Source: Prorocentrum cordatum
Taxonomy: Eukaryota > Sar > Dinophyceae > Prorocentrales > Prorocentraceae
Reading direction: 5' to 3'
Assembly: GCA_963575745.1 (NCBI GenBank)
Contig: CAUYUJ010012525.1
Location: forward strand, 1 to 64,000
Length of the DNA stretch: 64,000 nt
Shown here: positions 30,346 to 39,002 of the stretch, in pieces
Layout of the letters: each line of letters starts with the position of its first letter
How positions within the stretch are numbered: the stretch's first letter is position 1
The notes under the pieces: model-generated
What the model was told of the DNA's origin: nothing
What the model saw: the letters and a program-made list of their open reading frames with translations, nothing else
Database searches by the model: none
Translations under genes and position numbers: made by a program

Positions 30346-31515
30346 TTCTTCATACTAACACACTTATATATAAACATATATATGTATATACACAACAGAT
30401 ACATCCATACATACATGCATGCATGCATGCATGCATGCATTCTGTATAGATATAGCTAGATGTATATATATATGTGCATGGCACATATGGACGTATGAAC
30501 ATATGTGTGTATGTGGTTATAAATATGCATGACTGCATGTGTATGTTTGTCTGTATGCATGCATCTATGCATGCATGTATGTATGCATGTATGAGCGTGT
30601 GTATGCATGTATGTATGTGTGTATGGGTGCATGATATGTATGTATGAATGTATGTATGGATGCATGTATGCATGCGTGCATGCATGTCTGTATGTATGCC
30701 TGTGTGTCTGCATGTATGTGTGTATGTTCGTATCGTGGACGCATGCATACATGGATGTATGTGTGTAGCTGTGTTTGGCTGGGTGTATGTATGCACACTG
30801 CATGCATGTATGCATGAATGTATGTAGGTAGATGTGTCATATTGTATGTCTGTATGTGCCGTATGTAGATAGGTAGGTAGGTAGGTCGGTGTGCAAGCAG
30901 GTAGGCAGGTGGGCATGTCGGTATGTATATACGTTTGCATGTATGTGTATATGTATGCTTGCATGAATGTACGTACGTACGTATGTATGTATGTATGTAT
31001 GTATGCATGGCTGGCTGCATGTATGTATGTGTGCATGTGTGGTTATAGGTATGAGTGCATGCATGCATGTATGCATGTATGTAGATATGTAGTTTGTATG
31101 GGTGCATGTATGTATGCATGCATGCACGCACACATGCATGCATGCATGTATGCATGCATGACTAGATGTATACATGGATGCATGTATGTAGGTGTGTACA
31201 AATTTGTATATTTCTATATATATATATATGTCTTTATGGATGCATGCATGTGTGCATGTATGTATGCATGTATGAATGTATGTATGTGTGGATGCAGTGT
31301 TGGTTGCATATACGTATGAATAAATAAATGCGTGCATGAATGTATGGTTATATGCATGTATGTATGTGTGCATCGGTGCATACGTCATGTATGTATGCAT
31401 ACATGCATGCGTCCATGCATGTGCATATGTATAAATGTGTGTATGTGCGTGTACGGAAATGTACGCACACAATCACACACGTTCACACGAATAGGTATAC
31501 AGTATACATGCATGC
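30346..31515. repeat. (GTATGCATG)-type alternating purine-pyrimidine tract
   Basis: About 1.15 kb built from ATG, TGTATG, GCATGCATG and TATATA words, alternating purine and pyrimidine almost throughout. All six frames are repetitive (for example His-Thr-Tyr-Ile on the minus strand). Such sequence can adopt Z-DNA or cruciform forms; this is general knowledge, not shown here. Confidence 0.95.
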
Positions 31516-32284
31516 GCTCAACTACCATTTCGATATAACGATAAGGCACACTGGGACAGAAGCTTGGACGCTCTTCGGACGTATTTGGTCCTTTTTGGCC
31601 ATCGTTGGGGCTGCGGACGCCTCTGGTGGCCGCCAGGGACCTTTGGTGGAGGCCTCTGGGCAACTCCCAGGGGAAGTCTCCTCCTGAAAGAGCGGGCCCC
31701 TGTTTCGAGCCCCCAGGGTCGTCAGACAGCTGCCCAGGGTGACAAGCCGGCTCCTGCGGCAGGGGTCGGCAGCCCCAGGGACAGGGGCATTACGCAGAAG
31801 CCACGCCGTCGGAGGAACTGGGCGGGGGTGTTCTTTCTAGAGACCGTTTTCTTATGTATTGTTTCGCCGATCGGCGCGGGCCCTCGCACCCCCTCCCCCG
31901 CCATGGAGTAGATCTTAGCTGTTTCGAGCGCCTGTGTCAGGCAGGTGGAGTCTCCACCATAGGACGCACTGTTGCAAACAGTTGCCTTAAGCAAAGGTCC
32001 GGAGGCAGACCCCCCCCTTTCCGCCCAATGTCGAAACGCCGAATAAGATCCCCACTGACCCTGCCCCTTTCCCAGACCTCCCAGACCTCTGACTTCGCGG
32101 GCGGTTCACCGCGTAGACCTGTTCGAGCCGCCGCCGACAACTCCGGGACACGCTTTTCGTTGCGGGTTCCTTGTTCTGGTGGTTCTGGTGGTTGTCTCAG
32201 TCCCCGAAGAGCCCCCAGAGGCCGAAAGTGGAAAACAAGGCCGCGACGCCCGGTCCGGACCTCGGCCACGCGCAGAGGGGGGCC
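31516..32284. other. Unassigned sequence
   Basis: A plus-strand frame from 31,854 to 32,327 is open for 157 codons with partly balanced composition but no recognised motif, and the minus strand is equally open. No call is made. Confidence 0.3.
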
Positions 32285-32409
32285 GGGGGAGGGGGGAAGG
32301 ATTCTTAGAAGCACCCCTGGGTCTTAGAAGGCGCGGGCCTGGTCTATAGATGTAAGGCCCGCGTCCTCTACGAAGCAGCCTCCTTCTAAGAAGCCTTCCC
32401 CCCTCCCCC
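32285..32409. repeat. Foldback element, 27-bp inverted repeats
   Basis: GGGGGAGGGGGGAAGGATTC plus TTAGAAG at the left pairs with the right end at 26 of 27 positions. The 70-base interior holds a second pairing of GCCT with AGGC. No duplicated target was found, so this may be a simple foldback rather than a transposon. Confidence 0.65.
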
Positions 32410-32615
32410 TGCCCCCGACCCAGCTCAGGGGTCTCTGTAGTCCATGCAGTCTTCCCATTTCCAGGGCGCGTCGTGACTATCTCGATCGGATAGGTCGCGA
32501 CCTGTTCCCCAAAGCCGAACAGAGCCTCGAGCAGGCTCTCGAGTAGAGACCCCAATTTTCGCTACGCGAAGGCTGTAATCCCTGTAATCCCCCCTCCCCC
32601 CTGCCCCCCTTATCG

Positions 32616-32814
32616 TTAAGTCGGGCCTGTCCCCCTACAGGGGGATTTTCGACGAAAAATAAAAAATACCCGAAAAAATAGCCCAAAAAGACAAGAACAA
32701 AAAAACCCAAAGAGTCCCCAGGCCATTTTTCGATTATCATTGGATTATTTTGGGTGTATTTGTTATTTCTCTCCTCGAAAATCCCCCTTGTATAGGGGGA
32801 CAGGCCCGACTTGA
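32616..32814. mobile_element. Family E inverted-repeat element (E1)
   Basis: Starts TTAAGTCGGGCCTGTCCCCC and ends with its inverted copy GGGGGACAGGCCCGACTTGA. The inverted repeats run for about 37 bases and the interior is A+T-rich. Other copies are at 32,991, 37,507, 38,831 and 57,957, with a truncated one at 37,329. No clear duplication here. Confidence 0.85.
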
Positions 32815-32947
32815 CCTTGCCGCCCGGTCCGGATCCCGCGCGCCGCCGGAGGACCCGTCCAGGAGGCTGGAGGCCCTCGCCAAGGAGGAGGAGCCCGGGG
32901 CGGGCGCCAGCGGCGCGCCCGCAGCGGCCCAGCCTGGGCGTGCCGGC

Positions 32948-32990
32948 CCTTTGGCCCCCAGGGCTCGGTGCACATCTCGGGGGCAACGTC
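32948..32990. repeat. Long direct repeat, left copy, bounding E2
   Basis: CCTTTGGCCC through GGGGGCAACG(TC), ending exactly where E2 begins. The right copy at 33,173-33,213 begins exactly where E2 ends. Confidence 0.8.
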
Positions 32991-33172
32991 TGAGTTGGGC
33001 CTGTCCCCCTACAGGGGGATGTTCGGCCAAAAAACTATAAAAAAAAAAATACCCCAAGCATGGTCCCAAGATTGCTAAATTTTGGGGATATGTCTTCACA
33101 TTTTGGGGTCATTTTGGGGTGCTTTCTGTTTTTCGTCGGAAATCCCTTTTTAGGGGGACAGGCTCGACTTAA
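32991..33172. mobile_element. Family E inverted-repeat element (E2)
   Basis: TGAGTTGGGCCTGTCCCCCT to AGGGGGACAGGCTCGACTTAA. It is bounded by a 41-43 base direct repeat rather than an 8-base duplication. Confidence 0.85.
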
Positions 33173-33213
33173 CCTTTGGCCCAGGGGTCGGTGCACATCT
33201 CGGGGGCAACGCC
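33173..33213. repeat. Long direct repeat, right copy, bounding E2
   Basis: Partner of 32,948-32,990. It differs from it by a two-base gap and three substitutions. Confidence 0.8.
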
Positions 33214-33607
33214 AGGGTGGCATACCCTTGTGGAGGACGATCAATAGCGCTATGATGCTCCAACCTACTTTAGCCTTGAGCACCAGGAAGAATTTCGAGC
33301 GCCCCAAAAAGTACCGAACCTCAAGGGTTTTCACGTGTCGGGCCCTGGGAGACACTCGCCCGACACTGTCTCGACACTGTCTCGACTCTGTTTCGACAGG
33401 TGCTCGAATTTATTTCTGGGATGCGGTCCTTAAGTAGGATGGAAACAACATAACAATGGAGAGGAAGCATGCTGCCAAGTGCTTACCAGATGTCTGAAAC
33501 AAATGTCAAACACGGTTTAGACGTGAAAACAAGCAGGTTTGAAACATGTTTAGAGCATGTTTCTGACATTTTGAGCACATGTTCAATTCAAGGATAGGAT
33601 TGTTGGG

Positions 33608-34083
33608 GTGTCCACTGTCGTGGCATCCACAAGCGTACCCCTCGGTCGTGGAAGGCAGGTGTTTTTGGACCCTCGGATCCCGATCTGCTTCGAGCGCCTG
33701 CCTGCTTCAAGAATCGACATGCTCTTGCTGTGCTCTGTTACTGCCGGGCCTGCTCCCAGCCCACTTTGTCCGCCTTCCTACCTCAAGCTTTGGCCTGCCT
33801 CTTCCAGCCGAGGTGTGCGCTCGACCAATCTCAGGAGGGGAAATAACACACAGACACAATTAATCGTCGATTCCCCAGAAAACATGGGAAAATATGGGAA
33901 TGGGGGGGAAGACCCAAACCCAGAAAATATAGGAAAATATGGGGAATCTTTTTATTTGTGTGTATTTATTTGTGTGTCCCAGGGCCCCTTTACAATCAGC
34001 TTCGTCTCCCAGGGAAATGCTGGAAATTAATGGGGAATTGCGACGAACATCCAGAAAGCATGGAAGAGTATTGGGCATCCTGA
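33608..34083 (+). CDS. Candidate gene interrupted by element A5
   Basis: Left of A5 the frame ends SSSRGVRSTN. Right of A5, in another phase, it continues QLRLPGKCWKLMGNCDEHPE and SMEEYWAS with stop TGA at 34,081-34,083. Removing A5 and one CAATC (167 bases, not a multiple of three) joins them exactly at the duplication. The downstream part looks protein-like (Cys, Trp, Lys, Glu). No family is recognised and the 5' boundary is uncertain. Confidence 0.35.
33831..33992. mobile_element. Family A element (A5)
   Basis: TCAGGAGGGGAAATAACACA to GGGCCCCTTTA, flanked by CAATC (33,826-33,830 and 33,993-33,997). Confidence 0.9.
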
Positions 34084-34338
34084 GACTCGCGCCTTTATTG
34101 GGCGGGCCTCCGGCCAGTGCCGCCGATCCGGCGGGGTTGAGAGCGAGATGTCTTCGGGGCATCTTGGGCGGTTCGAGCGACGTTTCGGCGATGTTTGGGC
34201 TGTGTTGGGCGGTCGGGGCTCCGGAAGTGGAGTTTTCTATACCCCCCTGTCCCCGGGTACCGAAAAACGTCGGAAATGACGTTGGAAATGTCCCCGGGTG
34301 CGGAAGAGTGTTGGGCATCCTGAGACTCGTGCCTTTCT
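34061..34338. repeat. ~200-bp segment bounded by 38-bp direct repeats
   Basis: GGAAGAGTATTGGGCATCCT plus GAGACTCGCGCCTTTATT at 34,061-34,098 is repeated with four changes at 34,301-34,338. The 202 bases between have no inverted ends. The layout resembles the long direct repeats around A2, E2 and E3. Confidence 0.6.
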
Positions 34339-34356
34339 ATTCTCGTCTGCGTGTCC

Positions 34357-34496
34357 CCGGGCCCCCCCGTCGCCCATGGATCACCGACAGGGGCCTGACA
34401 GCCCACCCCGCCCGTGGCCGTCGGGACGTCGCTGCCGAGGGCCCATCGCCCATCCATCGGCGATGCACTGCCGACTCCCGGTCGATGCTTCCCCCC
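34357..34496. mobile_element. Family G inverted-repeat element, degenerate copy (G1)
   Basis: Shares with 36,857-37,015 and 54,623-54,830 the order CCCCGTCGCCCATGGATC, GACAGGGGCCTGA, GAGGGCCCATCGCC, CGGCGATGCACTGCCGA and GGTCGATGCTTCCCCC. Copies G2 and G3 show outer inverted repeats of the GGGGGATGCGTCGACC type. Confidence 0.45.
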
Positions 34497-34506
34497 ATTG
34501 AGCCGG

Positions 34507-34697
34507 GGGCGGCAAAGAGGGGGGTGATGACTAGGGGGGGGGTGGATATCATGTCGGGGGCCATGATTTTTTCCCAGATTTCATGGCGCCTCTCCTTATT
34601 TCATTACGTCCCTGGCCCCCCCGCTGGGCCGCGCACATGCCGCCGGTCATGATTTGCACCCCTCCTTCTTTCGACACCCCCCTCTTGGCCGCTCCCG
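34507..34697. mobile_element. Family F inverted-repeat element (F1)
   Basis: Starts GGGCGGCAAAGAGGGGGGTG and ends with the inverted CCCCCCTCTTGGCCGCTCCC. Inverted similarity extends about 55 bases (GGATATCATG against CATGATTTGCACC). ATTGAGCCGG is present on both sides (34,497-34,506 and 34,698-34,707). It shares 70-90% identity with F2 at 49,862-50,051. Confidence 0.8.
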
Positions 34698-34841
34698 ATT
34701 GAGCCGGTCCCTTCCCCCCCCCCCCAGACGTCCTCCCTCGTGAGTGTGCTGTGCAGTCGTCGCGCCTGGCAGGGACGCGAGCCTGCATCTGGGGCACCCT
34801 CGTGTCCTCGCCTCCGTGGCCCATCCTTTGCCGTCTTCGCT

Positions 34842-34965
34842 GGAGGAGGAGGAGGAGGAGCAGGAGGAGGAGGAGGAGGAGGAGGAGGAGGAGGAGGAGG
34901 AGGGGGAGGAGGGGGAGGAGGAGGAGGAGGAGGAGGAGGAGGAGGAGGAGGAGGAGGCCGCCCGC
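34842..34965. repeat. (GGA)n microsatellite
   Basis: About 124 bases of GGA with few interruptions. Sequence after it leads into the coding frame cut by A6. Confidence 0.9.
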
Positions 34966-36670
34966 CGCCCACGCAGTCCAGGCTTCGGCCTGCCGAGGGC
35001 CTCGCGCCCTCACCGCCCGCCCGCAACGTGCATCTCTGGACTGCATCGTGGCCGGGGCGGTCCCCCGGCCCCGCGCGGCGCCGGTGCGCCGCGGGCGCCC
35101 TCCCAGAGTCGGGAGGGGAAGAAACACACAGACACAATTCATCGTCCAGCCCCAGGAATATATATAGGAAACTATAGGGATTTGGGGAAACTATGGGGAT
35201 TTGGGGGGGGGGGATAGGAAACTATGGGGATTTGGGGGGGAAACTATGGGGATTGGGGGGGAAGAAACACACAGACACAATTCATCAGAGCCCCGAATCA
35301 TCAGGGGTAACTCGGGTCAGGGATAACTCGGGTTCGTTTTTCGGGAACCCAAACCCGAGTTACCCCGGACCCGAGTTGCCCCGGATATTTCGGGCGTCCA
35401 GAGCCCCGAATCATCAGGGGTAACTCGGGTCAGGGATAACTCGGGTTCGTTTTTCGGGAATCCAAACCCGAGTTACTCCGGGCCCGAGTTGCCCCGGATA
35501 TTTCGGGCGTCCAGAGCCCCGAATCATCAGGGGTAGCTCGGGTCAGGGATAACTCGGGTTCGTTTTTCGGGAACCCAAACCCGAGTTACCCCGGACCCGA
35601 GTTGCCCCGGATATTTCGGGCGTCCAGAGCCCCGAATCATCAGGGGTAACTCGGGTCAGGGATAACTCGGGTTCGTTTTTCGGGAATCCAAACCCGAGTT
35701 ACCCCGGACCCGAGTTGCCCCGGATATTTCGGGCGTCCAGAGCCCCGAATCATCAGGGATAACTCGGGTCAGGGATAACTCGGGTTCGTTTTTCGGGAAT
35801 CCAAACCCGAGTTACCCCGGACCCGAGTTACCCCGGATATTTCGGGCGTCCAGAGCCCCGAATCATCAGGGGTAACTCGGGTCAGGGATAACTCGGGTTC
35901 GTTTTTCGGGAACCCAAACCCGAGTTACCCCGGACCCGAGTTACCCCGGATATTTCGGGCGTCCAGAGCCCCGAATCATCAGGGATAACTCGGGTCAGGG
36001 ATAACTCGGGTTCGTTTTTCGGGAATCCAAACCCGAGTTACCCCGGACCCGAGTTACCCCGGATATTTCGGGCGTCCAGAGCCCCGAATCATCAGGGGTA
36101 ACTCGGGTCAGGGATAACTCGGGTTCGTTTTTCGGGAACCCAAACCCGAGTTACCCCGGGCCCGAGTTGCCCCGGATAATTCGGGCGTCCAAATTCATCG
36201 TCCAGCCCCAGGAAAATATGTAGGAAACTATAGGGATTTGGGGGGGAAGACAAAAACCCAGAAGATATAGGAAAATATGGGGAATCCTTCTACTTGTGTG
36301 CATTTACAGTCGGGGCCCTGAAGAAGGAACCCTTTTCGTTGGGGAGGGGCTCTGTGTTCCTTAAGTGTTTCGCAGCTTGCCCTGGATTTTCTTTAGGTTT
36401 TCGATACGAAATCGAAGTTCAACTTATGGAAAAGAGGGGCCTCGTTCCTTATTTAGGGTTCCTTAGGTCAACGCCTCGACTGTATTTGTGAGTCCCAGGG
36501 CCCCTTCCCAGAGGAGTGGCTCCGCGCAGAGCTGGCCCCGTGCCTGGCCGACCGCGAGGCGCGGCCGCCGTCGCACGCCCGCGGGAGGTCGCCGTCGGCC
36601 CGGGAGCGGCCGCGCAGCAAGGACGGGGCGATCGGGGGCAGCGAGAAGGGGGGGGGGGGGGATGGGCAAC
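34966..36670 (+). CDS. Candidate gene interrupted by composite element A6
   Basis: Left of A6 one phase ends PARRRCAAGALPE. Right of A6 another phase continues EWLRAELAPCLADREARPPS and HARGRSPSARERPRSKDGAI. Removing A6 plus one TCCCAGAG (1,405 bases, not a multiple of three) makes one frame. The right side (EWLRAELAPCLADREAR) is clearly protein-like. No family is known to me. No GT or GC is available at the boundary in the phase needed. Confidence 0.4.
35287..36191. mobile_element. S1 mobile satellite, eight units (S1b)
   Basis: Eight tandem units of 111-114 bp, each AGAGCCCCGAATCATCAGGG to TTTCGGGCGTCC, 93-98% alike. It is flanked by AATTCATC (35,279-35,286 and 36,192-36,199), a sequence present once in other family A copies, which shows that the array arrived as an insertion. 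Unit variants alternate (TTGCCCC against TTACCCC; GGGAATCC against GGGAACCC). Confidence 0.85.
36305..36484. mobile_element. Family C (Tc1/mariner-like) MITE (C1), nested in A6
   Basis: Ends are TACAGTCGGGGCC and its inverted partner ending CGACTGTA, with inverted similarity over about 28 bases. The first and last bases are TA, and ends of the TACAGT type are usual for Tc1/mariner derivatives. It lies in the ATTTATTTGTG part of A6. There is no transposase. Confidence 0.75.
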
Positions 36671-36689
36671 GAGAAGGGGGAGGCCTGTG

Positions 36690-36847
36690 CGTCCTCCTCC
36701 TCCCCTCCTCCTCCCCCCCCTCCCCTCCCCCTCCTCCTCCTCGTCCTCCTCCTCCTCCTCCTGCCCCTCCTCCTCCTCCTCCTCCTCTCCTCCGCCTCCT
36801 CCTCCTCCTCCTCCTCCTCCTCCTCCTCCTCCTCCTCCTCCTCCTCC
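36690..36847. repeat. (CTC)n microsatellite
   Basis: About 158 bases of CTC with some CCC and GTC. Confidence 0.9.
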
Positions 36848-36856
36848 TAAAGGCAT

Positions 36857-37015
36857 ACGGGGGGATGCGTCGACCCCCAATCGCCCAGGATCGCCCACAG
36901 GGGCTCGATAGCCCCAACCTGCCCAGGAGGGTGCGGATTCGCTATCGGGGGCCCATCGCCGCTCTATCGGCGATGTACCGCCGATTCCAGGTCGATGCCT
37001 CCCCCCCACCCATGC
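36857..37015. mobile_element. Family G inverted-repeat element (G2)
   Basis: The left GGGGGGATGCGTCGACCCCC is an inverted match of the right GGTCGATGCCTCCCCCC. The interior carries CTATCGGGGGCCCATCGCCG and a CGGCGATGTACCGCCG palindrome. No clear duplication. Confidence 0.6.
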
Positions 37016-37328
37016 CATTCCCCCCCCCCTATCATCAAGGGCGCCCTCGAGGGCACGAAGTTGTTCGCGCTCTGCGCTTCGCGGCTCGGCTCCGACCCCT
37101 CCTCCTCTTCCTCCCCTGGGAGGCGGCGCGAGAGCGCGACGTGATGCGCGCTTTGCGCGCAGCGCGAAGCGCGCAGCGCGAAGCTGGGAGCCCTTGCTAG
37201 CGTTGCCCCTCAGGCGACGGAGGCGGCGCAGGAGGCGGAGCTCCCCTTCGCGTGGAAGGCCTCGCTTGCGGCCCCCGCCCGGCGCGGGAGCCGGCAATAG
37301 CACAGCATGGGAGAGCCCTGCATACCCT

Positions 37329-37443
37329 TAAGTCGGGCGTGCCCCCCATACAGGGGATTTTCGACGACAAATACATACCCCCAAACGTACCCCCAAAAGG
37401 CCAAACAAATACTCAAAACAAAGTCCCAAGACTATTTGTTGGG
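37329..37443. mobile_element. Truncated family E element
   Basis: Has the left end TTAAGTCGGGCGTGCCCCCC and the GGGGATTTTCGACGACAAAT block of family E, but no right inverted repeat. Preceded by GCATACCC, a word also present in the E3 flanks. Confidence 0.6.
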
Positions 37444-37469
37444 GTACCCTGCGTACCATCGCAGTGCCT

Positions 37470-37506
37470 GCGTACCCTCGCAGTGCCATGTTTGAGGCGA
37501 TTAGCG
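37470..37506. repeat. Long direct repeat, left copy, bounding E3
   Basis: 37 bases from GCGTACCCTCGCAGTGCC to CGATTAGCG, repeated at 37,690-37,726 with four substitutions and no gap. E3 fits exactly between the two. Confidence 0.85.
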
Positions 37507-37689
37507 TTAAGTCTGGCCTGTCCCCCTACAAGGGGGTTTTCGACGAAAAATAAAAGATACCCCAAGAATAGTCCAAAAATAGTCTGGGGATTATTGTTTG
37601 ACTATTTGTTTTGCTTTTTTGGTGTATTTGGGGGGTATTTTTTTATTTTTCGTCGAAAATCCCTCTGTAGGGGGACAGGCCCGACTTAA
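37507..37689. mobile_element. Family E inverted-repeat element (E3)
   Basis: TTAAGTCTGGCCTGTCCCCC to GGGGGACAGGCCCGACTTAA, with inverted repeats over about 50 bases (including TTTTCGACGAAAAATAAA). It is the most symmetrical family E copy. Confidence 0.9.
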
Positions 37690-37726
37690 GCATACCCTTG
37701 CAATGCCATGTTTGAGTCGATTAGCG
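37690..37726. repeat. Long direct repeat, right copy, bounding E3
   Basis: Partner of 37,470-37,506. Confidence 0.85.
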
Positions 37727-37935
37727 TTTGGCCGTCGAGGAGATAGCGCCGATGTAGCCTCGAGTAGCGTCGATGCGCCTCGATCTAGCGTCGATTAGGG
37801 TCGATTGGCGTCGGTGGGCGCCGATTCGCGCGAGCCAACGAGATGGTATGGGGTGCTCCCATGAGTTGCCGTAGAACCTTGATCTCGGATCGATGTTTCC
37901 GTAGTCAGGGTTCTATGTGCCCAGGCCCCGCCCCA

Positions 37936-38330
37936 GTGATGTTGGGTCCGAGCAGACGGGGGCGGAGGATCGCGCGGCATCGCCCGTGCATCGCTGATGT
38001 TCACCACCCACCAAACCACCCCAACCCAACCCGAAGGCTCAGATTTACCCTCGATTTCCAGTGGGGGGGGGGGGTCCGGGAAATATCGAAAAAACACATG
38101 TGGAACCCTTACCCCCCCCAACCCGAAATTCGGGTCTTCGGGTTGGGTTGGGGTGGTCTGGTAGGTAGTCAGATGCATCGCCGATGCGGCTCCGTGTGGA
38201 GCCTTTTCTCCGCGCCGGCGTCGCCGATGCAGCGCCGACGGTCGCCGCTGCAGCGGTGATGGAATTGGCGACGCGGCGCGGTCCTCCGACCTCGCCTGCT
38301 CCGACCCCGTGCGGGATGGCCTCCACCTGG
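37936..38330. mobile_element. Family B element (B3) carrying a nested family D element
   Basis: GGGTCCGAGCAGACGGGGGC at the left and GCTCCGACCCCGTGCGGGAT at the right are the family B arms. The family landmark (CGGCTCCGTGTGGAGCC) and CGATGC words lie between. The copy is interrupted at 38,000-38,171 by family D. Confidence 0.65.
38000..38171. mobile_element. Family D inverted-repeat element nested in B3
   Basis: ACCACCCCAACCCAACCCGA near the left pairs with TCGGGTTGGGTTGGGGTGGT near the right; the inverted repeats are about 33 bases. GATG lies on both sides (37,996-37,999 and 38,172-38,175). It is the only complete copy in the window. Confidence 0.8.
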
Positions 38331-38357
38331 GGGCCGCCAGGCCCGAAGCGGGGATTT

Positions 38358-38523
38358 TCGGGAGGGAAAAAAACACACAGACACAATTCATCCTCGATTT
38401 CCCAGGAAAACATGGGAAAATATGGGAATTGGGGGGGGGAAGACAAAAACCCAGAAAATATGAGAAAATGTGGGGGCTATTTTTATTTGTGTGTATTTAT
38501 TTGTGTGTCCTAATTTCCCTTTA
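38358..38523. mobile_element. Family A element (A7)
   Basis: TCGGGAGGGAAAAAAACACA to AATTTCCCTTTA, with GATTT on both sides (38,353-38,357 and 38,524-38,528). The terminal GGGCCCC block has decayed to AATTTCCC. Confidence 0.85.
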
Positions 38524-38830
38524 GATTTGCCCACAACCTGGGGGCGTCGGTCCGGCCTCGGCAGGCGGCGGCAGGGGCGTGAGGTCTCCGCACTCACCGC
38601 CTGCCGAGATCCCCGAAGACGGGTCCCCTGGTGGTGGCTGCGTGGAGCATCCCCGCCCCGCGCCGCGGAGGACGGCAGGCCTCTCCGCGCTCGGAGGTCT
38701 CGGGGGGCCTCGCGAGAGATGCGCCGTGCAGCGCGCGTGCGGCTGCGGAGGCCAACTTGGGGGCCGGGTTGACGTTCTCGTGGGCCGTGCGCGTTGTTTC
38801 CCCGTCCCGTCGTGTCCTTTGCGCGTAGTT

Positions 38831-38994
38831 TGAAGTCGGGCGTGTCCCTCTACGGGGGGAATATTCACAAGTTAGGCAAAAAATCCTCGGGGGACGACGA
38901 TTTGTGGAGTCTTCTTGAGCATTTGGGAGCATTTTTGGGGTATGTTTTATTTGTTCGCCCAAAATCCCCCTGTAGGGGGACATGCCCGACCTAA
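38831..38994. mobile_element. Family E inverted-repeat element (E4)
   Basis: TGAAGTCGGGCGTGTCCCTC to GGGGGACATGCCCGACCTAA, with the 8-base duplication GCGTAGTT (38,823-38,830 and 38,995-39,002). The host DNA around it has a diverged relative without the element at about 39,480-39,620, which serves as a rough empty site. Confidence 0.9.
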
Positions 38995-39002
38995 GCGTAG
39001 TT

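Larger units (their letters stand above)
35109..36505. mobile_element. Composite family A element (A6) with nested insertions
   Basis: Starts TCGGGAGGGGAAGAAACACA and ends CCCAGGGCCCCTT, with TCCCAGAG duplicated outside (35,101-35,108 and 36,506-36,513). Inside are internally duplicated A+T-rich blocks (GGAAACTATGGGGATTTG), the S1b array (35,287-36,191) with its own duplication, and the family C element at 36,305. The order of events is therefore readable: A6 first, then S1b and C1. Confidence 0.85.

Noticed and set aside
30350-31472. Several 100-230 codon frames rich in His, Thr, Tyr and Ile (minus) or Met, Cys and Tyr (plus)
   Set aside because: They are translations of the GTATGCATG tract in all frames, with no unique sequence.
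36294-36491. 65-codon frame reading CAFTVGALKKEPFSLGRGSV
   Set aside because: It lies within element C1 and its insertion site, and the same words occur in C2, so it is element sequence.
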